The notes: generated by a model not told the origin, from the sequence alone. 64,000 bases of DNA from Mucilaginibacter sabulilitoris (GCF_034262375.1 NZ_CP139558.1:6882001-6946000), one strand, 5' to 3'. Positions 17,929 through 26,805 are shown, numbered from the stretch's first letter. Made by a program: numbers and translations.

Positions 17929-20754
17929 TTAGAACAGTCCTAACTGACCTTTATCATCCATCTCGATATCATCGGGATTGGTGATCTCAAAATCTACCTT
18001 TTTGTGTGTTTCTTTGGGTGGTTCTTCCGGTTTTTCCAGTTCCTCGGCAGAAGATTCTACAGGCTCAGGTTTAGTTTCCTCTGGTTCAACTTGTTTTGTT
18101 ACCGGCTCAGCTTGCTTTTGTTTTATTGGTTCAGGTTTTGCCGGTTCTGTCGTCCCCTCTTCTTCATCGGCAGATTGATCGATCTGTTCATCTATACTTG
18201 CCTCATCTTCTTCTGTTATTTCAGGTTCAGCATCAACAGGTTCTTCAGCGCTGTCTGCCAGCAATTCAACAGATCTTACCGGAAACTGCGACAGGCGGTT
18301 ACCCATAGCCTTCATACCTTTTACATCTATCAGTTCGGCCAGGTTAATTTCTATGGTTTCGGGGGTTTGGTCTTTACCTTTCAGTTGAACCACACTTACC
18401 TGCGGAGCTTCATTTGCTATCAGTATCAATTTTGAACCGGGTTCTTCACTAATAATGCTTACCTGTTTGCCCAGCGCTACATTTTCAAATGAGAAGCGCT
18501 TCACCATATAGTTTTTCGATTTACCATCGAGGTGGATAACCGAATAAACCTTTTTAGGATCGTACTTCTCAATCCTGATCATTTTATCATCAAAATGATT
18601 ATTTAGGTCAAAACTGGTGAGTTCGTAAATACCATTACTCAATACGTTTAGTATACGATCATCGCCATCAAATTCGCCCAGATATTTACCACGGCTATCG
18701 GCATTCAGGCGTTTTAAAATATCATCATACCAAATTTTCCTACCAGCCAGTGTTGATATACCCTTGGTTTTAAGAATGATCTTTTTAACCGGGTATTTGG
18801 TAATGATGTTACCCATTGAGCCGCGGCCCTTAATGGCCAGCATGGCAAAATCTTCGTCAAACTGCAGTTTCTTTAATTTGGAATGTGGTTTAAGCTGCAC
18901 GTTCACCACCTCGGCCTCTCCATTTGGATTGGCGCTAAAATAAAGTACTCGGGTACCTTTTGTACCTTTGGTTAAATCGTATTCCTTATCGCGGGTTACC
19001 CCCACTACCGAGAAACGTTTAATATAACTGATACCGCTTGTACCGTCTTTATAGATCATGTTATACACCGTACGCTCATCATTCTTTTTAAATACGGCCA
19101 CATGTATAATTTCCTTACCCACAAAAACTTTATCCTGTACCTTGGTAATGATGCAGCGTCCATCAGCGCGGAAAACAATGATCTCGTCGATATCAGAGCA
19201 ATCGCCTACCAGTTCATCTTTCTTAAGGCCGCTTCCAATAAAACCATCCTCCCGGTTAACATATAGTTTTACGTTGGCCAGGGCAACCTGCGAGGCTTCA
19301 ACCCTGTCAAAAGTGCGCAGCTCGGTTTTACGGCCACGATCTTTACCATACTTTTCCTTCAGTTTTTCAAACCAGGCAATGGTATAATCGGTAAGGTGTT
19401 TAAGGTGATGTTTAACTTGTTTTATTTCGTTTTCAAGCGTTTTCATCAGCTCATCTGCTTTTTTAACATCAAAGCGGGTGATGCTGCTCATTGGCTTGTC
19501 AATCAGTTTTTTATAGTCATCGGGTAATATCTCCCGGTAAAACTGCGGAAAGAAAGGCTCGAACAAACGGTTCAGTACTTCCAATACGGTTTCAAAATTA
19601 CCCGAGCCTTCATAGTCGGGATTTTTGTACATCCCCTCCTGTATAAATATTTTCAATAACGAACTGAAGAAGATCTTTTCCATCAGTTCCTTTAGCTTGA
19701 TCTCCAGTTCCTGTTTTAACAGATCTTTTGTAAAAAAGGTACTTTCACTCAGCATGTCGTTCACGCTCATGAAGCGTGGCTTATCATCCTGTATTACGCA
19801 GGTATTGGGCGAAATAGACACCTCACAGTCTGTAAAGGCGTACAGCGCGTCGATAGTTACATCGGGCGATATGCCGGGTGCCAGGTGAATAATGATCTCG
19901 ACATTCTGAGCGGTATTATCCTCAATTTTTTTAATCTTGATCTTGCCCTTATCATTGGCCGATATCACACTATCAATTAAACTGCCGGTAGTAGTAGTGA
20001 ACGGGATTTCGGTAATAGCAAGTATTTTTTTGTCACGCTCCACAATTTTAGCGCGTACCCTCACCTTTCCTCCCCGTTGCCCCTCGTTGTATAATGAGGC
20101 ATCGGCCATACCACCTGTAGGGAAATCGGGTAGTAAATTGGGCCGTTCACCTTTTAGTACAGCTATAGATGCGTCAATCAGCTCAATAAAGTTATGCGGC
20201 AATATTTTAGTAGCCAAACCCACCGCTATACCTTCGGCTCCCTGTGCCAGCAACAAAGGGAACTTTACCGGAAGCGTAATAGGCTCTTTGTTACGGCCAT
20301 CATAACTGGCCTGCCAAACGGTGGTATCGGCATTAAAAACAACATCCAATGCAAATTTCGACAGGCGCGCCTCAATGTAACGCGGAGCCGCGGCCGAGTC
20401 GCCGGTTACCGGGTCGCCCCAGTTTCCCTGGCAGTCAATCAGCAGGTTTTTTTGCCCTATTTGTACCATGGCATCACCAATGGATGCATCACCATGCGGG
20501 TGATACTTCATGGTATTACCTATAACGTTGGCCGCTTTGTTAAAACGCCCATCATCCATCTCCTTCAGCGAGTGCAGGATACGGCGTTGCACCGGTTTTA
20601 AACCGTCATTTATATGCGGTACGGCACGGTCAAGAATTACGTAAGAGGCATAATCAAGAAACCAGTTTTCATATAACCCGTCGAGTGAGGTAACATTATG
20701 TAATTTTTCTTCATTATTGGCGGGTATATCGTTTTGATTCAGATCTTCACTCAT
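17929..20754 (-). CDS. parC: DNA topoisomerase IV subunit A
   Basis: Subunit A of type IIA topoisomerase IV, which breaks and rejoins DNA to decatenate chromosomes. The 941 residues begin with the winged-helix catalytic domain (VILDRAVPHINDGLKPVQRR, MKYHPHGDASIGDAMV). The catalytic Tyr is Y126 in AAAPRYIEAR. A coiled-coil and a beta-pinwheel-like C-terminal domain follow. The last ~110 residues are a Glu/Pro-rich, probably disordered tail. It ends in GQLGLF, which resembles the QLxLF beta-clamp-binding peptide. I call ParC rather than GyrA because the parE in this window is of the Bacteroidota topo IV type and the C-terminal domain lacks an obvious GyrA box. parE is about 20 kb away. Confidence 0.9.
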   Translation of the reverse strand: MSEDLNQNDIPANNEEKLHNVTSLDGLYENWFLDYASYVILDRAVPHINDGLKPVQRRILHSLKEMDDGRFNKAANVIGNTMKYHPHGDASIGDAMVQIGQKNLLIDCQGNWGDPVTGDSAAAPRYIEARLSKFALDVVFNADTTVWQASYDGRNKEPITLPVKFPLLLAQGAEGIAVGLATKILPHNFIELIDASIAVLKGERPNLLPDFPTGGMADASLYNEGQRGGKVRVRAKIVERDKKILAITEIPFTTTTGSLIDSVISANDKGKIKIKKIEDNTAQNVEIIIHLAPGISPDVTIDALYAFTDCEVSISPNTCVIQDDKPRFMSVNDMLSESTFFTKDLLKQELEIKLKELMEKIFFSSLLKIFIQEGMYKNPDYEGSGNFETVLEVLNRLFEPFFPQFYREILPDDYKKLIDKPMSSITRFDVKKADELMKTLENEIKQVKHHLKHLTDYTIAWFEKLKEKYGKDRGRKTELRTFDRVEASQVALANVKLYVNREDGFIGSGLKKDELVGDCSDIDEIIVFRADGRCIITKVQDKVFVGKEIIHVAVFKKNDERTVYNMIYKDGTSGISYIKRFSVVGVTRDKEYDLTKGTKGTRVLYFSANPNGEAEVVNVQLKPHSKLKKLQFDEDFAMLAIKGRGSMGNIITKYPVKKIILKTKGISTLAGRKIWYDDILKRLNADSRGKYLGEFDGDDRILNVLSNGIYELTSFDLNNHFDDKMIRIEKYDPKKVYSVIHLDGKSKNYMVKRFSFENVALGKQVSIISEEPGSKLILIANEAPQVSVVQLKGKDQTPETIEINLAELIDVKGMKAMGNRLSQFPVRSVELLADSAEEPVDAEPEITEEDEASIDEQIDQSADEEEGTTEPAKPEPIKQKQAEPVTKQVEPEETKPEPVESSAEELEKPEEPPKETHKKVDFEITNPDDIEMDDKGQLGLF

Positions 20755-20858
20755 TATATGCTAAAAACTAAAAGACTTTTGGATGGGTAAAGATAAAAAA
20801 TAATGCGTGGATGTGCGGAGGGGCAGTTTTACACATTTTATATTTTGTTAACAGCCGC

Positions 20859-22067
20859 TCAGGGTTTCAGGTCAAGATCATTACAGATAAACAGGTTATA
20901 ATTGCTATCGATATTTAACACTTTGCCTTCCAGCACACTTTGACCGGCACTTGCGGGGTTATTGCCATGCCCGAATGGCCAGCTGCCACTTGTATCTGTA
21001 ATTTTTATCCCGGCGGTGCCCGCCAGGTTTAGTCCAAAATCGGTACAGTTATTTTTATTGAGGTTATACTTTTTCTGATCGTAATCCTTTATCACCTGTA
21101 ATATTTTTCTAAACTTTCTTTCGGATATGAACTTGCCAACGGTTTCGTCCCAGCCATGCAGCTCATCATCTTTGAAAACCGATTTTGTAGTTGGGAACAA
21201 TGGCGTGGCCGACAAAAAATGATCTTTTTTGGGATAAAAACCAAACGATCTTGATACCGATGTAGAATCGGCATTATACTTAATCAACGTTATGAAGGTG
21301 TGCCCCACCTTACTCAGCTTCACAAAAATTTTTCGCTTGCCGGAAACGGGCTGCGATATATGGATCAGCAGTGCATAAGCCATCGCCTTTTTACCATCAT
21401 CAAAGGGATCGGTAATATTACATACCTCTTCGGGCTTTGATTTTATTTCATGACCAGTATAAGCATAGTTATTAGTATCGGCAGTTAATAGTATCTGTTC
21501 ATCACGATTATTAATAGTCAGCAAACGGTTTACCGAGGTGTCTGTACGGGTATTTAGCAATGCTATTGAGGTATCCTGAGGCGGCGTATTATAATAGTTG
21601 CTCAGCGTTACGGTATCTGTTATATGAATATCATTGTTCCCATCGCTCTGCAATGTTTTAAAGTAACACTTCATGGCAAGAGGGTACATTTTAAGCCGGG
21701 CAAATATATTGGCCAGATGGAAATAAAATTTGTGGCTCCGTTTCTTTTCAGTTGTTACGCTTTTATACCTGCCTTCTTTAAAAAGGTTTACAACAGGTTT
21801 AATCGCGTGTTTTTTTCCGTCAGCATCAAGATCGGCTACCTTTTCAAAATAGACATCTTCATCAAACGCGTCGGCATTAGCCTCGTTATCAGCAGGAATA
21901 CCGGCCTTTTCAAAATTATTTGCGGTAATAGAAACGTTGCGTAGCCTTGCCGAATCTGTTTGCCCGGATGCATACTTAACAACAGGCTGCTCCTGGGCAT
22001 AAAGCGGTAACTGAAACGATAGCGATATAATAGTGCTATAACCTATCCATCGTAATAATGCGTTCAT
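20859..22067 (-). CDS. Secreted protein with permuted papain-like (His then Cys) signature, function unknown
   Basis: 402 residues: signal peptide MNALLRWIGYSTIISLSFQL ending in YAQ, an N-terminal region of unclear fold with a helical stretch (about 70-140), then a C-terminal domain. That domain contains KVGHTFITLIKYN and, about 90 residues on, NLNKNNCTDFGLNLAGTAGI. A conserved-looking His preceding an N-N-C-T-D-F motif is the order found in permuted NlpC/P60-like or DUF4105-like papain folds. This is a resemblance I infer, not a confirmed family. Located 104 bases upstream of parC in the same orientation, but probably a separate unit. Confidence 0.6.
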   Translation of the reverse strand: MNALLRWIGYSTIISLSFQLPLYAQEQPVVKYASGQTDSARLRNVSITANNFEKAGIPADNEANADAFDEDVYFEKVADLDADGKKHAIKPVVNLFKEGRYKSVTTEKKRSHKFYFHLANIFARLKMYPLAMKCYFKTLQSDGNNDIHITDTVTLSNYYNTPPQDTSIALLNTRTDTSVNRLLTINNRDEQILLTADTNNYAYTGHEIKSKPEEVCNITDPFDDGKKAMAYALLIHISQPVSGKRKIFVKLSKVGHTFITLIKYNADSTSVSRSFGFYPKKDHFLSATPLFPTTKSVFKDDELHGWDETVGKFISERKFRKILQVIKDYDQKKYNLNKNNCTDFGLNLAGTAGIKITDTSGSWPFGHGNNPASAGQSVLEGKVLNIDSNYNLFICNDLDLKP

Positions 22068-22338
22068 TTAATTGTGGGTTTGGTTGAGCAAAATGGTTAT
22101 TAAAACAAAAAGCCCCTCAAAATACTGAAAGGCTCAACAACAAATATTGATCTGCATTTTTTTATGTCGTTGCCTTTATAATAAACCCATTACTACAACA
22201 CTTAACGTTACAGGCAGTATTAAAGGTATGGACAGCAAATGAAATCATATTAATACAAACATATAAAAAATAGTCTACAAATTTAGTAGTTATTTATTCA
22301 AAGAAATTTGTACACTTGTTCATCACTCATTTTAATTC

Positions 22339-23118
22339 ATGAATACTTACGCTTTAATTACCGGGGCAAGCAAAGGCATAGGCCGTTCCATAGCAATGTT
22401 ACTTGCCAAAAAAGGGTACCCGGTTTTACTGGTTGCCCGTGCCGAAGACGAGCTAAAAGCGCTGGCCCAGGAAATTACCGCGCTTTATAAAGTACAGGCA
22501 AACTGGTTGGCTGTTGACCTTTCTACGAATGATGCCGCTCAAAAAGTACGTCAATGGAGTACCGAGAATTCATACCCCGTGTCCATACTGGTTAATAATG
22601 CGGGGTATGGCATTTGGGGTAATTTTGAAAGTGTGGATATAAACGGACAGCTAAACATGATCTGCCTGAATATAAATGCATTAATAAAGCTTACTCACCT
22701 TTTTATAAGCGAACTAAAACAACAGCCACAAGCCTATATTTTAAATGTATGCAGTACCGCCGCTTACCAGGCGGTACCAACGCTGGCAGTATACTCGGCA
22801 ACAAAGGCTTTTGTATTATCATTTAGCCGGGCATTACGTTACGAACTGAAAGATTCAACAGTATCTGTGAGCTGCCTGAGCCCCGGACCAACCGATACAG
22901 GCTTTGCACATCGTGCCGGTCTGGACGCGCTGGCCGACCTTGCTGCCAAGTTCAATATGCAACCTGCGGAGGTAGCAGCCCTTGGGCTTAAAGGCATGTT
23001 TAATAAAAAAGCTGAGATTATTCCCGGCTTTTTAAATAAGCTTTCTGTAGGTGCCGCGCGACATTTGCCTAAAGCGCTTATTGAGAAAATAGGTGGCGAT
23101 CTGTATAAAAGCAAATAG
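22339..23118 (+). CDS. Short-chain dehydrogenase/reductase
   Basis: 259 residues of the classical SDR fold: cofactor motif TGASKGIG at 8-15, NNAGYGIWG (NNAG motif) and the catalytic Y152 and K156 in YSATKAF, with the Ser in CSTAAYQ. The C-terminal part (SCLSPGPTDTGFAHRAG) matches the DltE/YqjQ-like subgroup with broad substrates. NADP(H) use is likely from the S-K residues after TGA. Single gene; substrate unknown. Confidence 0.9.
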   Translation: MNTYALITGASKGIGRSIAMLLAKKGYPVLLVARAEDELKALAQEITALYKVQANWLAVDLSTNDAAQKVRQWSTENSYPVSILVNNAGYGIWGNFESVDINGQLNMICLNINALIKLTHLFISELKQQPQAYILNVCSTAAYQAVPTLAVYSATKAFVLSFSRALRYELKDSTVSVSCLSPGPTDTGFAHRAGLDALADLAAKFNMQPAEVAALGLKGMFNKKAEIIPGFLNKLSVGAARHLPKALIEKIGGDLYKSK

Positions 23119-23396
23119 ATTTTCACCCTCCATAAAATATTTTTCATAATTATTTGTTTTTCAAAATCATTTACTACATTTGTATTGTCTATTAAATCTA
23201 TAGAATATATATAATTAAATAATTGACAACTCACATACATACCAATAGCGCACTGATGCGAATGCCTTTCCCTAAAAAGGTGATGGTTTGTTGTTGTTGA
23301 TATTTTATTACTCCAAAGCATTTCTGCAAATACAATTACCCGCTATAGCATAGCCGGGCTGCTCTCAATCATTATTTACTGTTTATAATTCTTCAA

Positions 23397-24203
23397 ATGA
23401 GTACTGCATATAAAAAATTTATTTTAGGCAATAAGCTTACCGCCGAACAACATCAGTTTTTTAACGAGCATGGTTTTATTCACTTTAAAAACTTCATAAC
23501 ACCCGAAACCGTTAGCGCTATCACCAAAGCATCGGAGCAGGTTCAGGACAAATGGATCAAGAACGAGGTGGCCAAGGTTAATGGCGTACCTATTAAATAT
23601 GGTAAGGATTTAAACGGCGAACGCATAGTACAAAGGTTCGCGTTCATTAACCAGCATCACCCGGTGTTTTCAGAGTTTATCCAGGATCCGCGCTTTAATA
23701 CTTTACTTGACCTCATTGGCTCAGGGGCAAGACTGGGAACCGATGAAAAAGACGGTATGGTGTTTAACCATTATGTAAACAGCGAAAATAGTAGCTTTAC
23801 CAAAATGGGCTGGCACACCGATGGTTTGCGCGATATTTTTCATGGCCAGAAACTAAACCCAATGCTTAATGTGGGTATACACCTGAGCACCCTGAAACCA
23901 GAAAATGGAGGACTGCGCATACTACCCGGCACCCACAAACAGGGTCTTTACCAAATGCTGTTTAAAAAGAAATACTTTTTAGATAATGATGCCGATGAAA
24001 ACGAACTGGCCATTACCCCCCAGGCCGGCGATCTTACTATACACGATGGTCGCCTTTGGCACCGTGTAGCACAATCGACGGTAATTGGTGAGGCCAGCAG
24101 GCGTAGGGTAATATACATTCCTATAATTGCGGGTAAGTATGCACCCAAAGACGCTGATAGCCCTACTGTGTTTTATCAAAAATTTGCCGGCTTAGTTAAA
24201 TAA
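23397..24203 (+). CDS. Phytanoyl-CoA dioxygenase (PhyH) family protein
   Basis: 268 residues of an Fe(II)/2-oxoglutarate oxygenase. The metal triad is visible as H140 and D142 in GWHTDGLRD and H222 in RLWHRVAQS. The C-terminal RRRVIYIPII segment supplies the 2-oxoglutarate-binding Arg. The start, HQFFNEHGFIHFKNFI, is typical of PhyH proteins. These hydroxylate varied small molecules; the substrate is not predictable. A TACATTTG box at 23175-23182 could be its promoter, leaving a leader of about 200 bases. Confidence 0.87.
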   Translation: MSTAYKKFILGNKLTAEQHQFFNEHGFIHFKNFITPETVSAITKASEQVQDKWIKNEVAKVNGVPIKYGKDLNGERIVQRFAFINQHHPVFSEFIQDPRFNTLLDLIGSGARLGTDEKDGMVFNHYVNSENSSFTKMGWHTDGLRDIFHGQKLNPMLNVGIHLSTLKPENGGLRILPGTHKQGLYQMLFKKKYFLDNDADENELAITPQAGDLTIHDGRLWHRVAQSTVIGEASRRRVIYIPIIAGKYAPKDADSPTVFYQKFAGLVK

Positions 24204-24367
24204 ATAAGATGCTTATACTTTTATTATTCAGCTATTTGGCACGTACAGGAAAACTTGCTCCGATACAAAAAATGTTTATTCGGTTTAAATATTATTATAA
24301 AGGCAGACGCGCTGCATTCGTGCGTATTTAAGGTTAAATAAATAATATGAAAAAACTCATTATTTTA

Positions 24368-24382
24368 ATCTACTAAATAGAT
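24368..24382. promoter_or_regulatory. ATCTA-N5-TAGAT palindrome
   Basis: ATCTA (24368-24372) and TAGAT (24378-24382) flank CTAAA. It sits about 20 bases upstream of the TATATTTG box of the RNA candidate that follows, where an operator could act. Confidence 0.35.
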
Positions 24383-24401
24383 GGATTTAATAGATTAATA
24401 T

Positions 24402-24409
24402 TATATTTG
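24402..24409 (+). promoter_or_regulatory. Candidate promoter -7 box TATATTTG
   Basis: Matches the Bacteroidota TAnnTTTG consensus exactly. No clear TTTG -33 element is seen. Transcription would begin a few bases downstream and run through the T-arm-like structure to the terminator at 24544-24573. Confidence 0.45.
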
Positions 24410-24413
24410 CAGC

Positions 24414-24573
24414 AGATGGTTTGTAAATGGTGGTTCATTTTATAACTGTGTCGCAGGCGCTGGTTCGGCAGCACGAGGATGGTTCGACTCCATCCCCTGC
24501 ATCTCTCCTCTCTCATATTTATGTTTTATAATTGGTTAAAATCAGAGTTCCTGCCCATCAGGAGCTCTTTTTT
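24414..24573 (+). ncRNA. Candidate structured RNA with a tRNA-like T-arm
   Basis: Between a TATATTTG box and a strong terminator lies about 160 bases with no convincing ORF. At 24478-24494, GATGG-TTCGACT-CCATC forms a perfect T-arm with the universal TTCGAnT loop. It is followed by CCCTGCA (24495-24501), like the 3' strand of an acceptor stem. GCAGG at 24453-24457 can pair with CCTGC at 24496-24500, enclosing the T-arm and a second hairpin GCTG-GTTCGG-CAGC at 24459-24472. There is no anticodon arm, so it is not an ordinary tRNA. It could be a tRNA remnant, a tRNA-like domain of a small RNA, or an integration scar. Confidence 0.4.
24544..24573 (+). terminator. Rho-independent terminator of the RNA candidate
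   Basis: AGAGTTCCTG, loop CCCAT, CAGGAGCTCT (10 pairs including one G-T) and TTTTT. It lies 270 bases before nagB and 340 bases after the PhyH gene. Confidence 0.85.
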
Positions 24574-24714
24574 ATTGATAGCCCTTTAAATTAACAGTTT
24601 CATAAAAATATATTTACTTATTAAAAAAATTTAAAAAGTGCTTTAAATTGAATTTAAGTTTTATTAAGTTTGTAACAATAATGTACAACATATTATTCAA
24701 CGGAATTTACTTTA

Positions 24715-24788
24715 ATCTCATGTCGGTGAGATCGAAAAGGTTTTGTTAATTGGTTTGATAAAAATCCTCGCCTCGGTGGGGGTTTTTT
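24715..24788 (+). promoter_or_regulatory. Hairpin plus terminator-like structure in the nagB leader (possible attenuator)
   Basis: A 6-bp stem ATCTCA/TGAGAT with loop TGTCGG (24715-24732) is followed at 24760-24788 by AAAAATCCTCGC facing a G-rich arm and TTTTTT. The second structure resembles a Rho-independent terminator with several G-T pairs. It ends 56 bases before the nagB ATG. A terminator inside a leader suggests attenuation or a riboswitch, but I recognise no known class. Confidence 0.4.
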
Positions 24789-24844
24789 GTATAGTGATCT
24801 TTTTAATTCAACATATAGTATAAAACACAGGTTCTTAGAAAATT

Positions 24845-26767
24845 ATGGCCCGATTAAATTTATTGGAAGAGACCCGGTACGAGAAGCTGCCGGTAAGCGT
24901 TTATGATAACCAGCAGGTGGCATCCGTGGCGGTGGCCGCAAGGATTGCTGCTTTGATCCGCAGCAAACAAAGCAAGGGACAAAAAGCCGTTTTAGGTTTG
25001 GCTACCGGCGTTACCCCCATTGGCGTGTATGCCGAACTGGTGCGGTTGCATCAACAAGAGGGCTTGTCTTTTCGGGATGTGATCACTTTCAACCTCGATG
25101 AGTATTATCCCATGAAGCCCGATGCGGCCCAAAGCTATGTCACCTTCATGTACGAGAACCTGTTCAGCCATGTGGATATTGATAAGGCTAATGTGCACAT
25201 ACCCGATGGTACCCTGGAACAGGATGCCGTGGCGGCTTTCTGCCTCGAATATGAGCACAAGATCGAAGCTCTCGGCGGCCTCGACCTCCAGATCTTAGGG
25301 ATCGGCCGTACCGGTCACATCGGGTTCAACGAGCCGGGCTCTGCACCCAATTCGGGTACCCGCCTGGTGACTTTGGATGATTTGACCCGCAATGATGCTT
25401 CCCGTGATTTTGGCGGTAAGGCCAATGTGCCTACCAAGGCCATCACCATGGGTATCGGCACCATCTTCAAGGCCCGCGAGATCATCCTGATGGCCTGGAG
25501 CAAAAAGAAGGCCCCTATCATCAAGAAAGCCGTGGAGGGCGAAATGTCGGGCGATGTTCCGGCTACTTACCTGCAGCTGTCCGATAACGTGGAGTTTGTA
25601 CTGGATGAGGCCGCCGCTTCCGAGCTCACCCGCTTTGATACGCCATGGTTAGTAAAAGACTGTTCCTGGGATGACAAGGTTTTAAAGAAGAAAGCCGTGA
25701 TCTGGCTGGCCGATACCATCGGCAAGCCGGTACTGAAGCTCACCGAGGAGGATTACAACAACCATGGTATGGCGCAGTTAGCCGTAGAGCAGGGGCCGGT
25801 GTACAATATCAACATTGATATTTTTAATAAGATACAGCATACCATTACCGGATGGCCGGGTGGCAAGCCCGATGCGGATGATTCGCAGCGCCCGGAAAGG
25901 GCTTTACCAGCCAAGAAGCGTTCCATCATCTTTTCTCCACACCCGGATGATGATGTGATCTCCATGGGGGGTACGTTTATCCGTTTGGTGGATCAAGGAC
26001 ATGATGTACATGTGGCTTACCAGACTTCGGGCAATACCGCCGTGTGGGATGATGATGTATTGCGGTACATGGAGTTTGCCATTGACTTTACCAACAGCAT
26101 TGGTGAGGACACCGGTCACCTAAAAAAACTATACGAGGAAATGAGGGCTTTCTTCCCGCAGAAACAGCCCAACCAGATCGATACCCAGGAGATCCGCAAC
26201 GTGAAAGGGTTTATCCGCAAGACCGAGGCCATCTCGGGGGCCCGTTACGCGGGGTTGCATGATGACCATATCCATTTTATGGCCCTGCCTTTTTACGAAA
26301 CGGGTAAAACCAAAAAGAATGCCGTGGGCGAGGAGGATATCCTGCTGACCATCGAACTGCTGCAACAGGTGAAACCCCAGCAGATCTTTGCGGCCGGTGA
26401 TTTTGCTGATCCGAACGGCACGCATTTGGTATGCTTTAAAATTATCCTGGCTGCTTTGGACCGTCTGAAGGGCAAGGAGGCCTGGGTGGAGGATTGCTGG
26501 CTCTGGATGTACCGCGGGGCATGGCATGAGTTTGAAACTTATGAGATTGAGATGGCCGTGCCTTTATCTCCCCAGGAGGTCATCCGCAAGCGCAATGCCA
26601 TCTTCAAGCACCAGTCGCAAAAGGATCGTCCCGTGTTCCCGGGTGATGATGCCCGTGAGTTCTGGGTGCGCGCCGAGGACCGTACCCGTGACACCGCTCA
26701 GCGCTATGACCGCCTTGGCCTCGCTGAATATGAGGCCATGGAAGCGTTTGTAAGATATCGGTTTTAA
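24845..26767 (+). CDS. nagB: Glucosamine-6-phosphate deaminase fused to a PIG-L-type deacetylase domain
   Basis: 640 residues, two domains. The N-terminal NagB part (about 1-290) has the sugar-phosphate loop LGLATGVTPIGVYAEL, D85 in FNLDEYYPM and the catalytic H158 in GIGRTGHIGFNEPGS. It converts glucosamine-6-P to fructose-6-P and ammonia. The C-terminal part (about 355-640) begins IIFSPHPDDDVISMGGT, the zinc motif (H366, P367, D368, D369) of LmbE/PIG-L N-acetylglucosamine deacetylases. Single-domain NagB is about 260 residues. This long form is common in Bacteroidota as I recall it. The gene is visibly richer in G and C, with more ATC/CTG/GTG codons, than its neighbours. A structured leader precedes it and an IS follows. 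Confidence 0.93.
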   Translation: MARLNLLEETRYEKLPVSVYDNQQVASVAVAARIAALIRSKQSKGQKAVLGLATGVTPIGVYAELVRLHQQEGLSFRDVITFNLDEYYPMKPDAAQSYVTFMYENLFSHVDIDKANVHIPDGTLEQDAVAAFCLEYEHKIEALGGLDLQILGIGRTGHIGFNEPGSAPNSGTRLVTLDDLTRNDASRDFGGKANVPTKAITMGIGTIFKAREIILMAWSKKKAPIIKKAVEGEMSGDVPATYLQLSDNVEFVLDEAAASELTRFDTPWLVKDCSWDDKVLKKKAVIWLADTIGKPVLKLTEEDYNNHGMAQLAVEQGPVYNINIDIFNKIQHTITGWPGGKPDADDSQRPERALPAKKRSIIFSPHPDDDVISMGGTFIRLVDQGHDVHVAYQTSGNTAVWDDDVLRYMEFAIDFTNSIGEDTGHLKKLYEEMRAFFPQKQPNQIDTQEIRNVKGFIRKTEAISGARYAGLHDDHIHFMALPFYETGKTKKNAVGEEDILLTIELLQQVKPQQIFAAGDFADPNGTHLVCFKIILAALDRLKGKEAWVEDCWLWMYRGAWHEFETYEIEMAVPLSPQEVIRKRNAIFKHQSQKDRPVFPGDDAREFWVRAEDRTRDTAQRYDRLGLAEYEAMEAFVRYRF

Positions 26768-26805
26768 AAGTTATACGTTGTACGTAATGCGTTGTACGTA
26801 AAAGA

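Noticed and set aside
24408-24502. A complete tRNA gene
   Set aside because: T-arm and 3' acceptor strand are convincing, but I cannot fold a D-arm or an anticodon arm from the 5' part, and only 5 of 7 acceptor pairs form with TGCAG at 24408.
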